Of a DNA stretch of 15,772 bases, positions 6,822 through 15,458 are shown one piece after another (the first letter of the stretch is position 1; every line of letters begins with the position of its first letter). A program made the translations under genes and the position numbers. The DNA comes from a bacterium. Lineage in GTDB: Bacteria > Hydrogenedentota > Hydrogenedentia > Hydrogenedentiales > SLHB01. The stretch spans positions 1-15,772 of the forward strand of contig JAAEQP010001257.1 of the NCBI GenBank assembly GCA_024231375.1, read 5' to 3'. The notes under the pieces were generated by a model that saw only the letters and a program-made list of their open reading frames with translations, was not told where the DNA came from and did not search any database.

Positions 6822-9800
6822 ATGAACCCGACGCTTCTCTCGGACCTCGCAGCCGGCGCCACCCTGAGCGACTGGCTTATCCTCGGTCCTTTCGTCGTGC
6901 GGACGGAAGGGCACTTCGAACGCGAGTACATGTACGAGCGCGAGCGCATTCTCGACATCGACTACCTTGCCGGCGATGGCGGGGAAGCCGCGGTGCAGCC
7001 CGAAGCAGGCGCCGCCCACGAGAACATCGGCGTCGGCCCGAAGCACCTGGCCTGGCGTTCGCTGGTTACTGACGATCTCAACGGCAACCGCATCGCGGGC
7101 GACGCCATCTACGAGACCGTGCAACGCAACTGCGTCATCTACGCCGCCACCTGCGTTGAATCGGACATGGACTGCCACGCCCTGCTCGACGCCTACCATT
7201 CCGGCATGAAGGTGTGGGTCAACGGACAACTCGTGTGCAATGAACCCTACGGCCTGCCGAAGGGCGTCCGCATTACCATGCCCAGCAAGCTGATCGAACT
7301 GAAGAAAGGACGCAACCTGGTCCTTGTGAAGTTCCGGCCGGGCTATATCGCCGACGGCATCGATTTCCGCGTGCGCGACGTGCGCATTGCACCGTTGATC
7401 GCCGAGCGCGGTTTGCCCATCGCCCTCGGCCGGGTGCGCCCGCTGCCGTACTTCACGGGCACCCTCGAAGAGCCGCGCCAGGTTATCGAAGCCGCTATCG
7501 TCAACACGTCGCACGTGACGGCCAAGGTTTCCGTATCCGTGACGTCGGATACGCTGGACGCCAGCGACAAGGCCGAGGTGGTGTGCGACCCGGAACAGAC
7601 CACCATCGTGCGCCTCGGACTGCATACGCCGAAGGCGGCCGCGGGCGAGCCCGTCAAGGCCTTGTTTCGGGCGCGGCTGTTCGGACGTGAAGTGGAAGCG
7701 CCCTTCGAGTACGAGGCCGCCAAACCGCCCACCCATGACGGCACCACCATGGTGCAGACGCGCTTCCATTTCGACACCACCTACCACGAGGAACAACGCG
7801 TCTACGCCATGGGCGCGTTCGACATTGTGCGGCAATACTGCCGTCTCCTGCGCGAGGATCCCAACTTCCGCGCCACCTTGTCGGAAGTAGACTATCTCAA
7901 ACCCTATTTCGACATGTTCCCCGAAGATCGGGAGACTCTGCTCCAGGCCTTCGCCGAGAACCGGGCGGCTTCGGACTGCATGTACAATCAGCCCAACGAG
8001 CAGACCTGCGGCGGCGAGGCCCTGGTGCGCAACTTCCTCTACGGCCAGTTGTTCACGGGAGGCGTCATGGGCCAGGCCTGCATGGTGTACAGCCCTGAAG
8101 ACGTGTTCGGCCATCCCAACCAGCTCTCCCAGATCGCGCGCAAGAGCGGCTGCATCGGCGTCATGTGGGGCAAGTGCATCAACAACTTCCCGCCCTTCTT
8201 CCATCACCTCGCGCTGGACGGCGTGGCCATTCCGCATCAGCGTGGACGGGCTACGTGGAAAGACGTCCACTACATGGGGCTCACGATCCGCGACGGCGAC
8301 ATCGACCAGACCCCGTCCACCGACTGGCACGGCGACCTGCTGCCAAGCTACCAGCAGGCGACCCCTGGCGATATCCCCACCGAGATCCGGCGTCAGTGCG
8401 AGGAAGAAGACGCCCACCTGCCGGTCACGTCACGTGACATGTCGCTCTATCACGCTGCCACCAACATGTCGCGCACCAATCTGAAAATCGGCAACCGCCT
8501 CGGCGAGAACGTGCTGATCGCGGCCGAGAAGTTCGCCACCATCGCCAGCCTCCTTGGCGCGACCTATCCCGACAAAGCCCTCGACAAGGCGTGGCGCCAA
8601 ATCCTGTGCGGACAACATCACGATTCCATCACCGGTACCCACAACGAACTCTCGTACGTGGATCTCATGAACTCGTACCGGGAGGTGCTGGAACTGGGCA
8701 CGGACGTACTCAACCGGTCGCTGGATTACCTCGGCCGCGCCATTGACCCCGGCAAAGGCAACAAGCAGCCCTTGGTGGTATTCAACTCGCTGGCTTGGGA
8801 ACGGACCGGCATCGTCCGCACCACGGTACGGCCCAAGGGCGTCAAGGGATTCACCCTCCTCGATCACGCGGGCAAGAACGTGCCCTTCGAGGCGGTGAAC
8901 GTGAAGCGCAACAAGAAGGACGAGATCGTGTCGGCCGACGTGGCGTTCACGGGCCGCAAGCTGCCGTCCTTGGGCTACCGCGCCTACAGCATCGTCCCGA
9001 ACGCCAAGCCCCTGCCCCAGGCCAAGCCTCGAAACACGAACAGCATCGAGAACGAGTTCTACCGCATCGAAGTCGACCCGGCCCGCGGCGGTGGCATGAT
9101 CAGCCTGTACGACAAGAAGGCCAAACGCGAAGTGCTCGACGTGGGCGGTCATGTGGGCAACGAGTTCGCCATCTTGCACGAGGTGCCGGACCGCGCCGAG
9201 ACCCAGCACGAGTTCTACACCACCGGTCTCGCCATGTTCTCCGGCAACCAACCCGCGTCGGTGGAAGTGGAGAAGGGGCCGGTCAGCGCTACCGTGCGCG
9301 CTCGGTACGAGATGGCCGAACTGTGCGGCGTTGTGCAGGAAATCACGCTGTACAAGGGCGTGAAACGCGTGGAGTTCAAGACGGTCCTGGTCGATTACCA
9401 GGGCGAAGATCATTTGTTTACCGTGACGGTGCCTACGAAGTTGAAAGGCGCCATGCCGGTGTTCGACGAACGGTTCGGCACGGTGGTCCGGAACGACAGC
9501 AAGGGGTACCTGGATTTCCGCACCCACCGCCAGATCATGTTCAGCGATTGCGCAGTGTACGGCGCCAACAAGTGGATGGAGTACGGGTCCAGCGCGGCCT
9601 TGCAGGTGGGACGCAACACCTACGCCCTCGGTATGGTTGGCCTAATCGCACCCGAAGAAGATACGCGTGTCGCCGAAGAGGTACAGCAGGTGCTCATCAA
9701 GAAAGGCATCACGTGTACGCCGTGGTCCGACAAAGGCGGACCCCATTGGGGCACCTATCAGTACCACATGGACGAAGACCTGCTGTACACACGGTTCCGC

Positions 9801-11513
9801 CTCTCCATCGGCGCCCAAGGCCGCAACGCCTACACCCGGAAGCTCCTGAAGGCGCAACCGGCCAAGGTCCGCAAAGCCTTTGAACAGCGCCTCAAGAAGG
9901 ACGGGTGCGCGTGCTTGTTCGTGAAGGACGGCGATCTGCTCGACACGTCGTGGCCCGCCCTGCCGGTACTCATCGTGGAAGCCGTGGGGTCCGAAGAATT
10001 GGCCATTGCCCTGGAGCAAATGCTGGCCGAGTTCCCAAGCACGGCACGCATCAAGTTGCCGGGCGAGATCGATGCCACCGGCGAATCCCACCGTGTGGAC
10101 GATTATGGCGTGGCCATCCTCAACGAAGGCACCTACGGGAACAGCGTGGAGAAGGGCGGCGTCATCTGCATGATGCTGGCCCATACTTGCCGCTGGTACG
10201 GCGGCACCAACACCTTCCCGGAAGGGTATCTGGTGCCCGAAAACAAGAACCACGTGTTCCGGTATGCGCTCTATCCTCATGAGGGTGACTGGCGCACGGC
10301 CCATACCCAACGCATGGCCCACGAGTTCAACCACCCCCTCGCCGGGCGCGAGACCAAACCGGTCGCCAAGGCGTGCCTTCCGCCCGAGGAAGCGTTCCTT
10401 ACGGTGGCCCCGGACAACGTGGTGCTCGCGGCCATGAAGCCGTACGGCAATCCATTGCCGGCGTTTCAACAGAACGCTCAGAGCGATCCCGCCAAAGGCA
10501 TCACGCTGCGCCTCTACGACGGCGACGGCGTAGACTCGGAGGCCCATATCCGGTTCGCAAGCGGCATTTCGTCGGCCTGGGTCTCCAACCTGCTCGAAGA
10601 GAAAGAAGCCGGCCTGCCCGCGCGCGACGGCGACCTCTTCCTGTACGTCGGCCCCTATTCCATCGAGACCGTCGGATTCGTGCCCGGCAAGCTCGGCCGC
10701 AAGATGGGCGGCAAGCAACTCGGTGTCGAGGCGGAACCCGTCCAACCCGTGTGGGTGCGGTCGTGGGAACACGATGCCGAATCCATGCCCATCGGCTACC
10801 ACAGCGTGGTCTGTTCTCTGGGCCGCGAGGTGCATGAAGAAGACAAGGGGCGTACCCTTGTGGTGAAGGTGAACGCCGTCAACGACTACGTGGACGGGCC
10901 CGCGAAGGGGTCCGCGGCCCTTGTCCTTCCTGAGGGATGGAAGGCCGAACCGGCCAAGGTGTCCTTCAATCTTCCGGCCCTGGGCCATCAGGTGACCGAG
11001 GTGCGTGTGCATCGACCTGAATCGGACGCGGCGGGGCAAATCAAACTGCGCCACACCTTCGACGGTCAGATGTTCCAGGACGTCCTCGAGATCGGCGGCA
11101 GTTTCGACCTGGACATCACCGCCGAGAACCAAGGCAAGCGCGTTGAGGTGACGGTGACCAACCCGACAGCCGAGACGGTGGAAGGCGAGGTTTCGCTGGT
11201 GACGCCGCTCGAGACGTGGCCCGGCGAAATCGTAAACGACTACGCGCTCCTGGAGGTCACGCCGCGCACCCAGGCGATTAGCCTGCCCGCGGGCGATCAA
11301 ACCACCCTCACGTTCACCGTCAAGCAAGCGCCGGGTGCGGGCCGCTACGTGCCGTGCGACTCGTATTGGGCGGTGGCCAAACTCATGAGCAACGGCCGCA
11401 TCACACTCAAACGTTGCGATAACACCCCCGTCCGGCGCATGCTATGGGACAAGCCTTGGCTTGAATCCTACCGTGCCCGGGCAGAAGAATATAGAAAGCG
11501 GCCGAAGAAGTAG
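6822..11513 (+). CDS. Very large GH38-type alpha-mannosidase
   Basis: A 1563-residue protein with a GH38 core; this family hydrolyses alpha-mannosides with a zinc-assisted retaining mechanism. Core residues are visible: H316-F-D318 (HxD zinc site), D427 in EDVFGH (expected nucleophile), and QHHDSITGT at 598-606 with a further zinc ligand. The C-terminal GH38 part includes VAILNEGTYG and FRYALYPHEGDW (about 1145-1156). An N-terminal beta-sandwich is suggested by KVWVNGQ (130-136) and LKKGRNLVLVKF (about 160). The last about 200 residues look like Ig/NEW3-type domains (VTVTNPTAETVEGEV). It is longer than the roughly 1000 residues common for GH38. No signal peptide is visible from ATG 6822, which has AAGGA at 6809-6813; a longer in-frame start at 6666 would overlap the SDR gene and is unlikely. 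Confidence 0.88.
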   Translation: MNPTLLSDLAAGATLSDWLILGPFVVRTEGHFEREYMYERERILDIDYLAGDGGEAAVQPEAGAAHENIGVGPKHLAWRSLVTDDLNGNRIAGDAIYETVQRNCVIYAATCVESDMDCHALLDAYHSGMKVWVNGQLVCNEPYGLPKGVRITMPSKLIELKKGRNLVLVKFRPGYIADGIDFRVRDVRIAPLIAERGLPIALGRVRPLPYFTGTLEEPRQVIEAAIVNTSHVTAKVSVSVTSDTLDASDKAEVVCDPEQTTIVRLGLHTPKAAAGEPVKALFRARLFGREVEAPFEYEAAKPPTHDGTTMVQTRFHFDTTYHEEQRVYAMGAFDIVRQYCRLLREDPNFRATLSEVDYLKPYFDMFPEDRETLLQAFAENRAASDCMYNQPNEQTCGGEALVRNFLYGQLFTGGVMGQACMVYSPEDVFGHPNQLSQIARKSGCIGVMWGKCINNFPPFFHHLALDGVAIPHQRGRATWKDVHYMGLTIRDGDIDQTPSTDWHGDLLPSYQQATPGDIPTEIRRQCEEEDAHLPVTSRDMSLYHAATNMSRTNLKIGNRLGENVLIAAEKFATIASLLGATYPDKALDKAWRQILCGQHHDSITGTHNELSYVDLMNSYREVLELGTDVLNRSLDYLGRAIDPGKGNKQPLVVFNSLAWERTGIVRTTVRPKGVKGFTLLDHAGKNVPFEAVNVKRNKKDEIVSADVAFTGRKLPSLGYRAYSIVPNAKPLPQAKPRNTNSIENEFYRIEVDPARGGGMISLYDKKAKREVLDVGGHVGNEFAILHEVPDRAETQHEFYTTGLAMFSGNQPASVEVEKGPVSATVRARYEMAELCGVVQEITLYKGVKRVEFKTVLVDYQGEDHLFTVTVPTKLKGAMPVFDERFGTVVRNDSKGYLDFRTHRQIMFSDCAVYGANKWMEYGSSAALQVGRNTYALGMVGLIAPEEDTRVAEEVQQVLIKKGITCTPWSDKGGPHWGTYQYHMDEDLLYTRFRLSIGAQGRNAYTRKLLKAQPAKVRKAFEQRLKKDGCACLFVKDGDLLDTSWPALPVLIVEAVGSEELAIALEQMLAEFPSTARIKLPGEIDATGESHRVDDYGVAILNEGTYGNSVEKGGVICMMLAHTCRWYGGTNTFPEGYLVPENKNHVFRYALYPHEGDWRTAHTQRMAHEFNHPLAGRETKPVAKACLPPEEAFLTVAPDNVVLAAMKPYGNPLPAFQQNAQSDPAKGITLRLYDGDGVDSEAHIRFASGISSAWVSNLLEEKEAGLPARDGDLFLYVGPYSIETVGFVPGKLGRKMGGKQLGVEAEPVQPVWVRSWEHDAESMPIGYHSVVCSLGREVHEEDKGRTLVVKVNAVNDYVDGPAKGSAALVLPEGWKAEPAKVSFNLPALGHQVTEVRVHRPESDAAGQIKLRHTFDGQMFQDVLEIGGSFDLDITAENQGKRVEVTVTNPTAETVEGEVSLVTPLETWPGEIVNDYALLEVTPRTQAISLPAGDQTTLTFTVKQAPGAGRYVPCDSYWAVAKLMSNGRITLKRCDNTPVRRMLWDKPWLESYRARAEEYRKRPKK

Positions 11514-11585
11514 ACGACGGCGACCGGATGTACAGCGTCCGCCAACGGCGCCTGCCCGCGGTGGCCTTAACGGAAAGGAGCGACC

Positions 11586-12212
11586 ATGAGAACGGCACAG
11601 GTACCGACGATTGCCCTGCTTGCCCTGGCTTTCCTCGTCTGCGCGGGGACCGCCGATGCGGAACTGAAGGTCAGTGTGTCCATCACCGGCACCATCGACG
11701 AACTGATGCCGATTCTCCAGCATCTGAAGGATATGGGCATCGGCATCGACGTGACCACCGAGGAAGTCGACGCGCTGAAGGTGCAACTCCACAGCGCCGT
11801 GCCGGGGCCCGATCAACCTGCGCCCGCGCCTGCTCAACCGGCCCCGCCCGCACCGCCGAAGCTTGGTCTCTCCCAATTGAAGGTCGAGCCCGAAACCCCC
11901 AAGCTGGAGGGCTTGATGCTCGTCTCGGTGCGGCTCAGCGATCCCAATCGCGTGGTCGACACGGTCGCCGCCACGGTCGGCGTATACGACGAACTGAGCA
12001 CTGACCTCTACGACAACGGCACCCACGGCGACGAGAAGGCCCTCGACGGCGTGTGGTCCTGTGCCCTCAAGGTGACCGACGACCTGGGGTCGGGCGATCA
12101 CGACGTGAAGGCCATGGCCTTTGATCGCAACGGCGATCCTGTCATGGTGGCCGATCCCGACGGCACGGCGGTGCCGCTCCTGGTCGCGGGCCAAGTGACG
12201 GTGGCGGAATAG
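11586..12212 (+). CDS. Small secreted protein with Pro-rich linker and Ig-like C-terminus
   Basis: A 208-residue exported protein of unknown role. A signal peptide is clear (RTAQVP, then IALLALAFLVCAGTADA, cleavage after ADA near residue 26). A short alpha/beta-like N-domain follows, including TIDELMPILQHLKDMGIGIDV. A proline/alanine linker spans about 76-95. The C-domain carries DLYDNGTHGDEKALDGVW, an acidic loop of the kind found in extracellular beta-sandwich or anchor domains. AAAGGAG at 11574-11580 with 5-nt spacing fixes the start. It follows the mannosidase by 72 bp and is probably in the same operon. It may be a cell-surface accessory to glycan use, but that is inference. Confidence 0.82.
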   Translation: MRTAQVPTIALLALAFLVCAGTADAELKVSVSITGTIDELMPILQHLKDMGIGIDVTTEEVDALKVQLHSAVPGPDQPAPAPAQPAPPAPPKLGLSQLKVEPETPKLEGLMLVSVRLSDPNRVVDTVAATVGVYDELSTDLYDNGTHGDEKALDGVWSCALKVTDDLGSGDHDVKAMAFDRNGDPVMVADPDGTAVPLLVAGQVTVAE

Positions 12213-12241
12213 ACGGTCGCGACCGTATCGGGAACCGAAGC

Positions 12242-12406
12242 GTGAAGACCTGCGGACTGGACGAGCTGCTGGACATCCTCGTCGTGGGCGCGGGACCGGC
12301 CGGACTTAGTGTGTTGCCGTTGTCCGACCCCAGTTGGGGCAAGCCCCGGAATGCCCAGGCAGCCGACCGGTTATCGACACCCGCCAGGCGACGCGGGATG
12401 CACTAG
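12242..12406 (+). pseudogene. Truncated 5' end of an FAD/NAD(P)-dependent oxidoreductase gene
   Basis: From GTG 12242 the frame reads VKTCGLDELLDILVVGAGPAGLS, a classic Rossmann start (GAGPAG) of FAD-dependent oxidoreductases or thioredoxin-reductase-like proteins. Such proteins usually continue for 300 residues or more, but here similarity stops around residue 24 (about base 12310). The frame then runs through proline/arginine-rich sequence to TAG at 12404-12406, giving only 54 residues. It lies 29 bp after the previous gene, so it was probably the next operon gene before a deletion or rearrangement. I found no continuation in another frame downstream. A sequencing or assembly join is an alternative. 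Confidence 0.72.
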
Positions 12407-12688
12407 CACCCCCGTCTGTCGGCTGTGGGCGACCAACGTGGCTGCTATAGGGTCTCCACTTTTCTCACCATGACAACTCCTCCACAGCGTCATCCTGAGC
12501 AACGCGAAGGTCTCGTCCACCCGACGAGAACCCGTAGGGTTCGACGCGTAAACGGCTTGTGGTTACACCCACCAATGAGTATGCTTGTCGCGCGTTAACA
12601 CACCGGCTGCGCAGGGGAAGAACTCGCTCGTATCACACCGCAGAATGGTTGGGGGCAAGAAGATGCCGAAATGGGATAACTTCAAGGC
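12407..12688. other. Non-coding junction region
   Basis: This 282-bp stretch follows the broken flavoprotein and precedes the membrane protein gene. A short frame starting at 12559 overlaps the real gene and has no coding signs. The stretch holds a small hairpin cluster at 12489-12541 and no clear promoter or T-tract terminator. Base composition shifts here from the very GC-rich operon to the more mixed downstream genes. Confidence 0.6.
12489..12541 (+). repeat. Possible dispersed intergenic repeat with hairpins
   Basis: The segment begins GTCATCCTGAGC and continues AACGCGAAGGTCTCG, resembling a CATCCTGAGC-GAAG-type intergenic repeat I recall from many bacterial genomes. It is followed by a 7-bp stem (TCTCGTC 12511-12517 with GACGAGA 12523-12529) and a 5-bp stem (AACCC/GGGTT, 12529-12541). 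Only one copy is in the window, so repeat status is not proven here. Confidence 0.35.
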
Positions 12689-15154
12689 GTGCAGCAGATA
12701 ATCAGACATATCTGGAACGCGAGAATCGCATTGGCGGCGATTCGAGGCTACATCGCGCTGCTCAACGCTCTCCTTCTTCTCCTAGGTATTGCCAGCGCCA
12801 TAGCCGTATTCAACTCAGGCCTCCCGATAGCACTCAAGCTTCTCCTGCTGGTGGTTGCTGCGATCCTGCTGGTCGTGGTCTTTGCCTGTCTGCGTTTGTG
12901 GCCAGATCTCGTCCAGATTCTGTTTTCAATCGAGACGCATTCCCGTCCGAACACTGCGTCCAGCGCACCTGATGCGGGCCCCTCACTCTTCTTCCTTCGC
13001 GCTTCAGGGATTGCTCTCAGAGTACTAGCCATTTGCGCGCCGCTGTTCCTACTTCACCTTTACGTGGCTCTCAGGTATGGCGTCCTCTACGCTCCGGCCC
13101 TTGGACTTCTCCTCGCCCCCTTCGAGATGATAGAGGGCGAAGAGATCCAGCTGGCTGGTGACTACGCCGCACGATTGTTCATCCACGACATCTCACCGAG
13201 GATCGGCTGGGAAGACCCAGAGACCCAAAGCAGAGTTGTTATCGAATCACCCGCTCTCCCCTTCTCGTGGAGTTTCAATCTCATGCGTCACGTCACGTGG
13301 CTCAGCTTGATCGGCGGCTGTTCCTGGCTTGTCGGACGGTGTGTGAAGCCCCTTCTCGGAACCAAAGAAGGCACGTGCGACAGTCGTGGGCGGGTGTGCC
13401 GCACTGTTCTTGGGATTGCTTCAGTCGCATCGATTTTGGTGGGTGTTGGCTTCATTGTGTGGCGGGTCGTGTCCCCATACCCGCTTCTTTTCGGGAGAGG
13501 CCTGTTCGGGCATCTGAGCGGCTGGTTTCTGTACTACGGCTGGACCTTCGACTCGGTTCAACTGGAGTGGGAAATGCTGCCATCGCTCCTGCTCGAGATG
13601 CTCTGGGGGCTCCCGCTGATCTCGTTGATCGTGGAGCGGACTGCTTCCAAGAACAGGGCCGCCGCTGATTCGGGGCCGCCCGGTTCGGAAGGCATTCTCC
13701 GCCATCTCACAAGCCTGCATGTTGCTGCACTGATTGTGGCACTGGCCACCTATACCGAGGTCGGCCATTGCGTCCCACACCTCGCACTCTACGCCGTCTT
13801 TCCGGAACTCGCTTTCTTGTGGCAGGCGGCAGGCATCGCAGTGGTCCTCTGGATGACCGTCCGGCTTCTGCGGCGGTGGCGAGAGCGCCCGGCAGTGCGG
13901 TGGGCGGCAATAGGTGCGGCAGGCCTGGTCGTGCTGGGCAGTTCGGGAATCGTCATGGGCTTGTTCATCAAGTGTGAAGCACTGTTCGTGAGCACGCTCG
14001 GAGGACGGTACTTTCTGATTCCGTTTCAGTACTTCTTCGCCCAAGAGAGCCTGCTGAACTACCTGGGGCTTGAAGGGCCAATTCAGCAGTATCCGGCTCT
14101 TGCAGCGCTGCACGGATTCACGGGAAGACCCTTTTTCGCCATTCCGACCATTCTCGTCGCGACCAGCGTGTTCTCTCTGTTCCTTTGGGCGGCTTCAGAT
14201 CTGTTTCGTGTATTGGTGAAGATCGAGCGCAATTTCCGCCTCCGTGCGTCCTGCACGGTGCCGAAACCCTCGCGTGACTGGCACGCCATCAACTTTCTGA
14301 AGTACTCCGTGTGGGTACTCATGGGTCTCATCGCGTGTCTCCTGCTCTATCGTGCCTACGTTCCACCTGACGCGCCGTCAAGCGTGGGGCAGGCGCGCGA
14401 CCTCTCACCACAACTGGTCTTGTATGGCGTGAAGCTGGTGAGCGGATTCTTGTCCGTACACACTCCTACCGGCTTGAGCGCCAAAGCCATCCGTTGGGTT
14501 CTTCTGACAGGGTTGGCCGTCGACCTGGCAGCGGTCATCTGTTTCTGCAGGGCCTATTCCTCAGGCGATTCCAAACGCAACATTCGGACCTTCTTCGCGC
14601 TCCGCATCTACTGCGCAGTCGTCTATGTCGTCGCTTGGCTCACCAGCGCCATCCTCCTCCTGCTCGCCGTGAAATCGTATCTGCTGGGGCCATACTTCTA
14701 CGGCTTCTGTCTGCGCAAGATTGAGGGCGTGATTGGGCCCGTATCGAGGAGCGTTCACGAGGACCTGGATGGACGGGTCCTTCTGATGATAAGCCTGATC
14801 GGCATCTGCTGGTTCTTCATGAAGTACCTGCTCTTGCGCATAGTGGGCACGGAGCTACCAGCCATTGAAGCAAATACCCGCCAGCCGGACCAAGGCGGCC
14901 TGTCAACACGATACTGGGGCGCCAAACTGTATGTGGCTGTCATGAAGACGTTTGCCTACGTTGGCGCTGGATTGCTGGCCGTCGGCCTCACATACATTGC
15001 CCACCGATTCGCCCGAGGCACAGGCGAGTTCCTCTTCTTGGAGAGTGTTGTGGTACTCGTAACGGGCACATTCTACGTTATCGTGGCCGCCATGCCGGAA
15101 CTGGTTCAGTGTCTCCTGTATATCGAATCGCACCTGAGGCTTCGCGACTCGTAG
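12689..15154 (+). CDS. Large polytopic membrane protein with repeated motif, unknown function
   Basis: An 821-residue integral membrane protein I do not recognise, with more than a dozen hydrophobic segments. A motif recurs three times just after a hydrophobic stretch: DLVQILFSIETHSR (73-86), DLFRVLVKIERNFRLR (504-519) and ELVQCLLYIESHLRLR (804-819). The consensus is [DE]L[VF][QR]xLxxIExxxR. Before helix pairs come related amphipathic starts, such as ARIALAAIRGYIALL near 11 and AKLYVAVMKTFAYV near the end. This suggests duplicated membrane modules. No enzyme motif was seen. GTG 12689 is the first start after an in-frame TAA at 12677, but its ribosome site (AAGG 12684-12687) is too close, so the start is uncertain. 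Codon use differs from the btu-mannosidase operon. Confidence 0.75.
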   Translation: MQQIIRHIWNARIALAAIRGYIALLNALLLLLGIASAIAVFNSGLPIALKLLLLVVAAILLVVVFACLRLWPDLVQILFSIETHSRPNTASSAPDAGPSLFFLRASGIALRVLAICAPLFLLHLYVALRYGVLYAPALGLLLAPFEMIEGEEIQLAGDYAARLFIHDISPRIGWEDPETQSRVVIESPALPFSWSFNLMRHVTWLSLIGGCSWLVGRCVKPLLGTKEGTCDSRGRVCRTVLGIASVASILVGVGFIVWRVVSPYPLLFGRGLFGHLSGWFLYYGWTFDSVQLEWEMLPSLLLEMLWGLPLISLIVERTASKNRAAADSGPPGSEGILRHLTSLHVAALIVALATYTEVGHCVPHLALYAVFPELAFLWQAAGIAVVLWMTVRLLRRWRERPAVRWAAIGAAGLVVLGSSGIVMGLFIKCEALFVSTLGGRYFLIPFQYFFAQESLLNYLGLEGPIQQYPALAALHGFTGRPFFAIPTILVATSVFSLFLWAASDLFRVLVKIERNFRLRASCTVPKPSRDWHAINFLKYSVWVLMGLIACLLLYRAYVPPDAPSSVGQARDLSPQLVLYGVKLVSGFLSVHTPTGLSAKAIRWVLLTGLAVDLAAVICFCRAYSSGDSKRNIRTFFALRIYCAVVYVVAWLTSAILLLLAVKSYLLGPYFYGFCLRKIEGVIGPVSRSVHEDLDGRVLLMISLIGICWFFMKYLLLRIVGTELPAIEANTRQPDQGGLSTRYWGAKLYVAVMKTFAYVGAGLLAVGLTYIAHRFARGTGEFLFLESVVVLVTGTFYVIVAAMPELVQCLLYIESHLRLRDS

Positions 15155-15392
15155 CTCGGCGTGCGTGCTGCCTCTCCTTAGATTCGCGGCGAAACTCCTG
15201 AAGTTTCCTGCACCTTTCGGTCAACACCTTGGATCTGCTTGTCTCTTCTCCCCGCCTTTGCGTGAGATTGAATGTCGCTATTGGGCGCGGGACAAGGGAA
15301 GATTCTGCGCCACCGCGTGGCCATACGCTGAACAGGATTGGCGCCTGAAACGTTACAATCACGAGACGAGTGCAAGAACGAAGGAGTACGCC
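15155..15392. other. Intergenic region
   Basis: No gene is supported in these 238 bp. A frame from GTG 15165 reads through without a ribosome site and looks non-coding until it reaches the mini-gene ATG at 15393. TACAAT at 15354-15359 could be a -10 box, but the matching -35 (AACAGG at 15331-15336) is poor. Confidence 0.5.
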
Positions 15393-15458
15393 ATGGGAAA
15401 GAGGCGCGCCGTTGTGGGTCTGAGGAACCGCCCGCTTGCTTCCGGGGAGGTCACATGA
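15393..15458 (+). CDS. Possible 21-residue leader peptide or mini-gene
   Basis: ATG 15393 is preceded by a near-ideal GAAGGAG (15380-15386, 6-nt spacing). The frame encodes MGKRRAVVGLRNRPLASGEV plus T and stops at TGA 15456-15458, which overlaps the next gene's ATG as ATGA. That layout fits a translated leader coupled to the following gene. The peptide is basic and has no recognised motif. It may also be the remnant of a longer gene. Translation is inferred from the site and overlap only. Confidence 0.45.
   Translation: MGKRRAVVGLRNRPLASGEVT

Noticed and set aside
6507..8417. Long open frame on the minus strand (636 codons)
   Set aside because: It lies opposite the GH38 and SDR genes. Those have full catalytic motifs, and the antisense frame is rich in H, R, G and V as expected from GC-rich shadow sequence, with no family signal.
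9642..11327. Long open frame on the minus strand (561 codons)
   Set aside because: Shadow of the mannosidase C-terminal half; no start site support or recognisable motif.
12213..12226. 14-bp perfect palindrome ACGGTCGCGACCGT
   Set aside because: About one such palindrome is expected by chance in a window this size, and no second copy was noticed, so an operator is not supported.
12559..12972. 137-codon frame overlapping the membrane protein start
   Set aside because: It is arginine-rich and out of frame with the much longer hydrophobic gene; it appears to be a shadow frame.
15165..15392. 97-codon frame from GTG 15165
   Set aside because: No ribosome site and mixed composition; only the last 21 codons, from ATG 15393, have initiation support.
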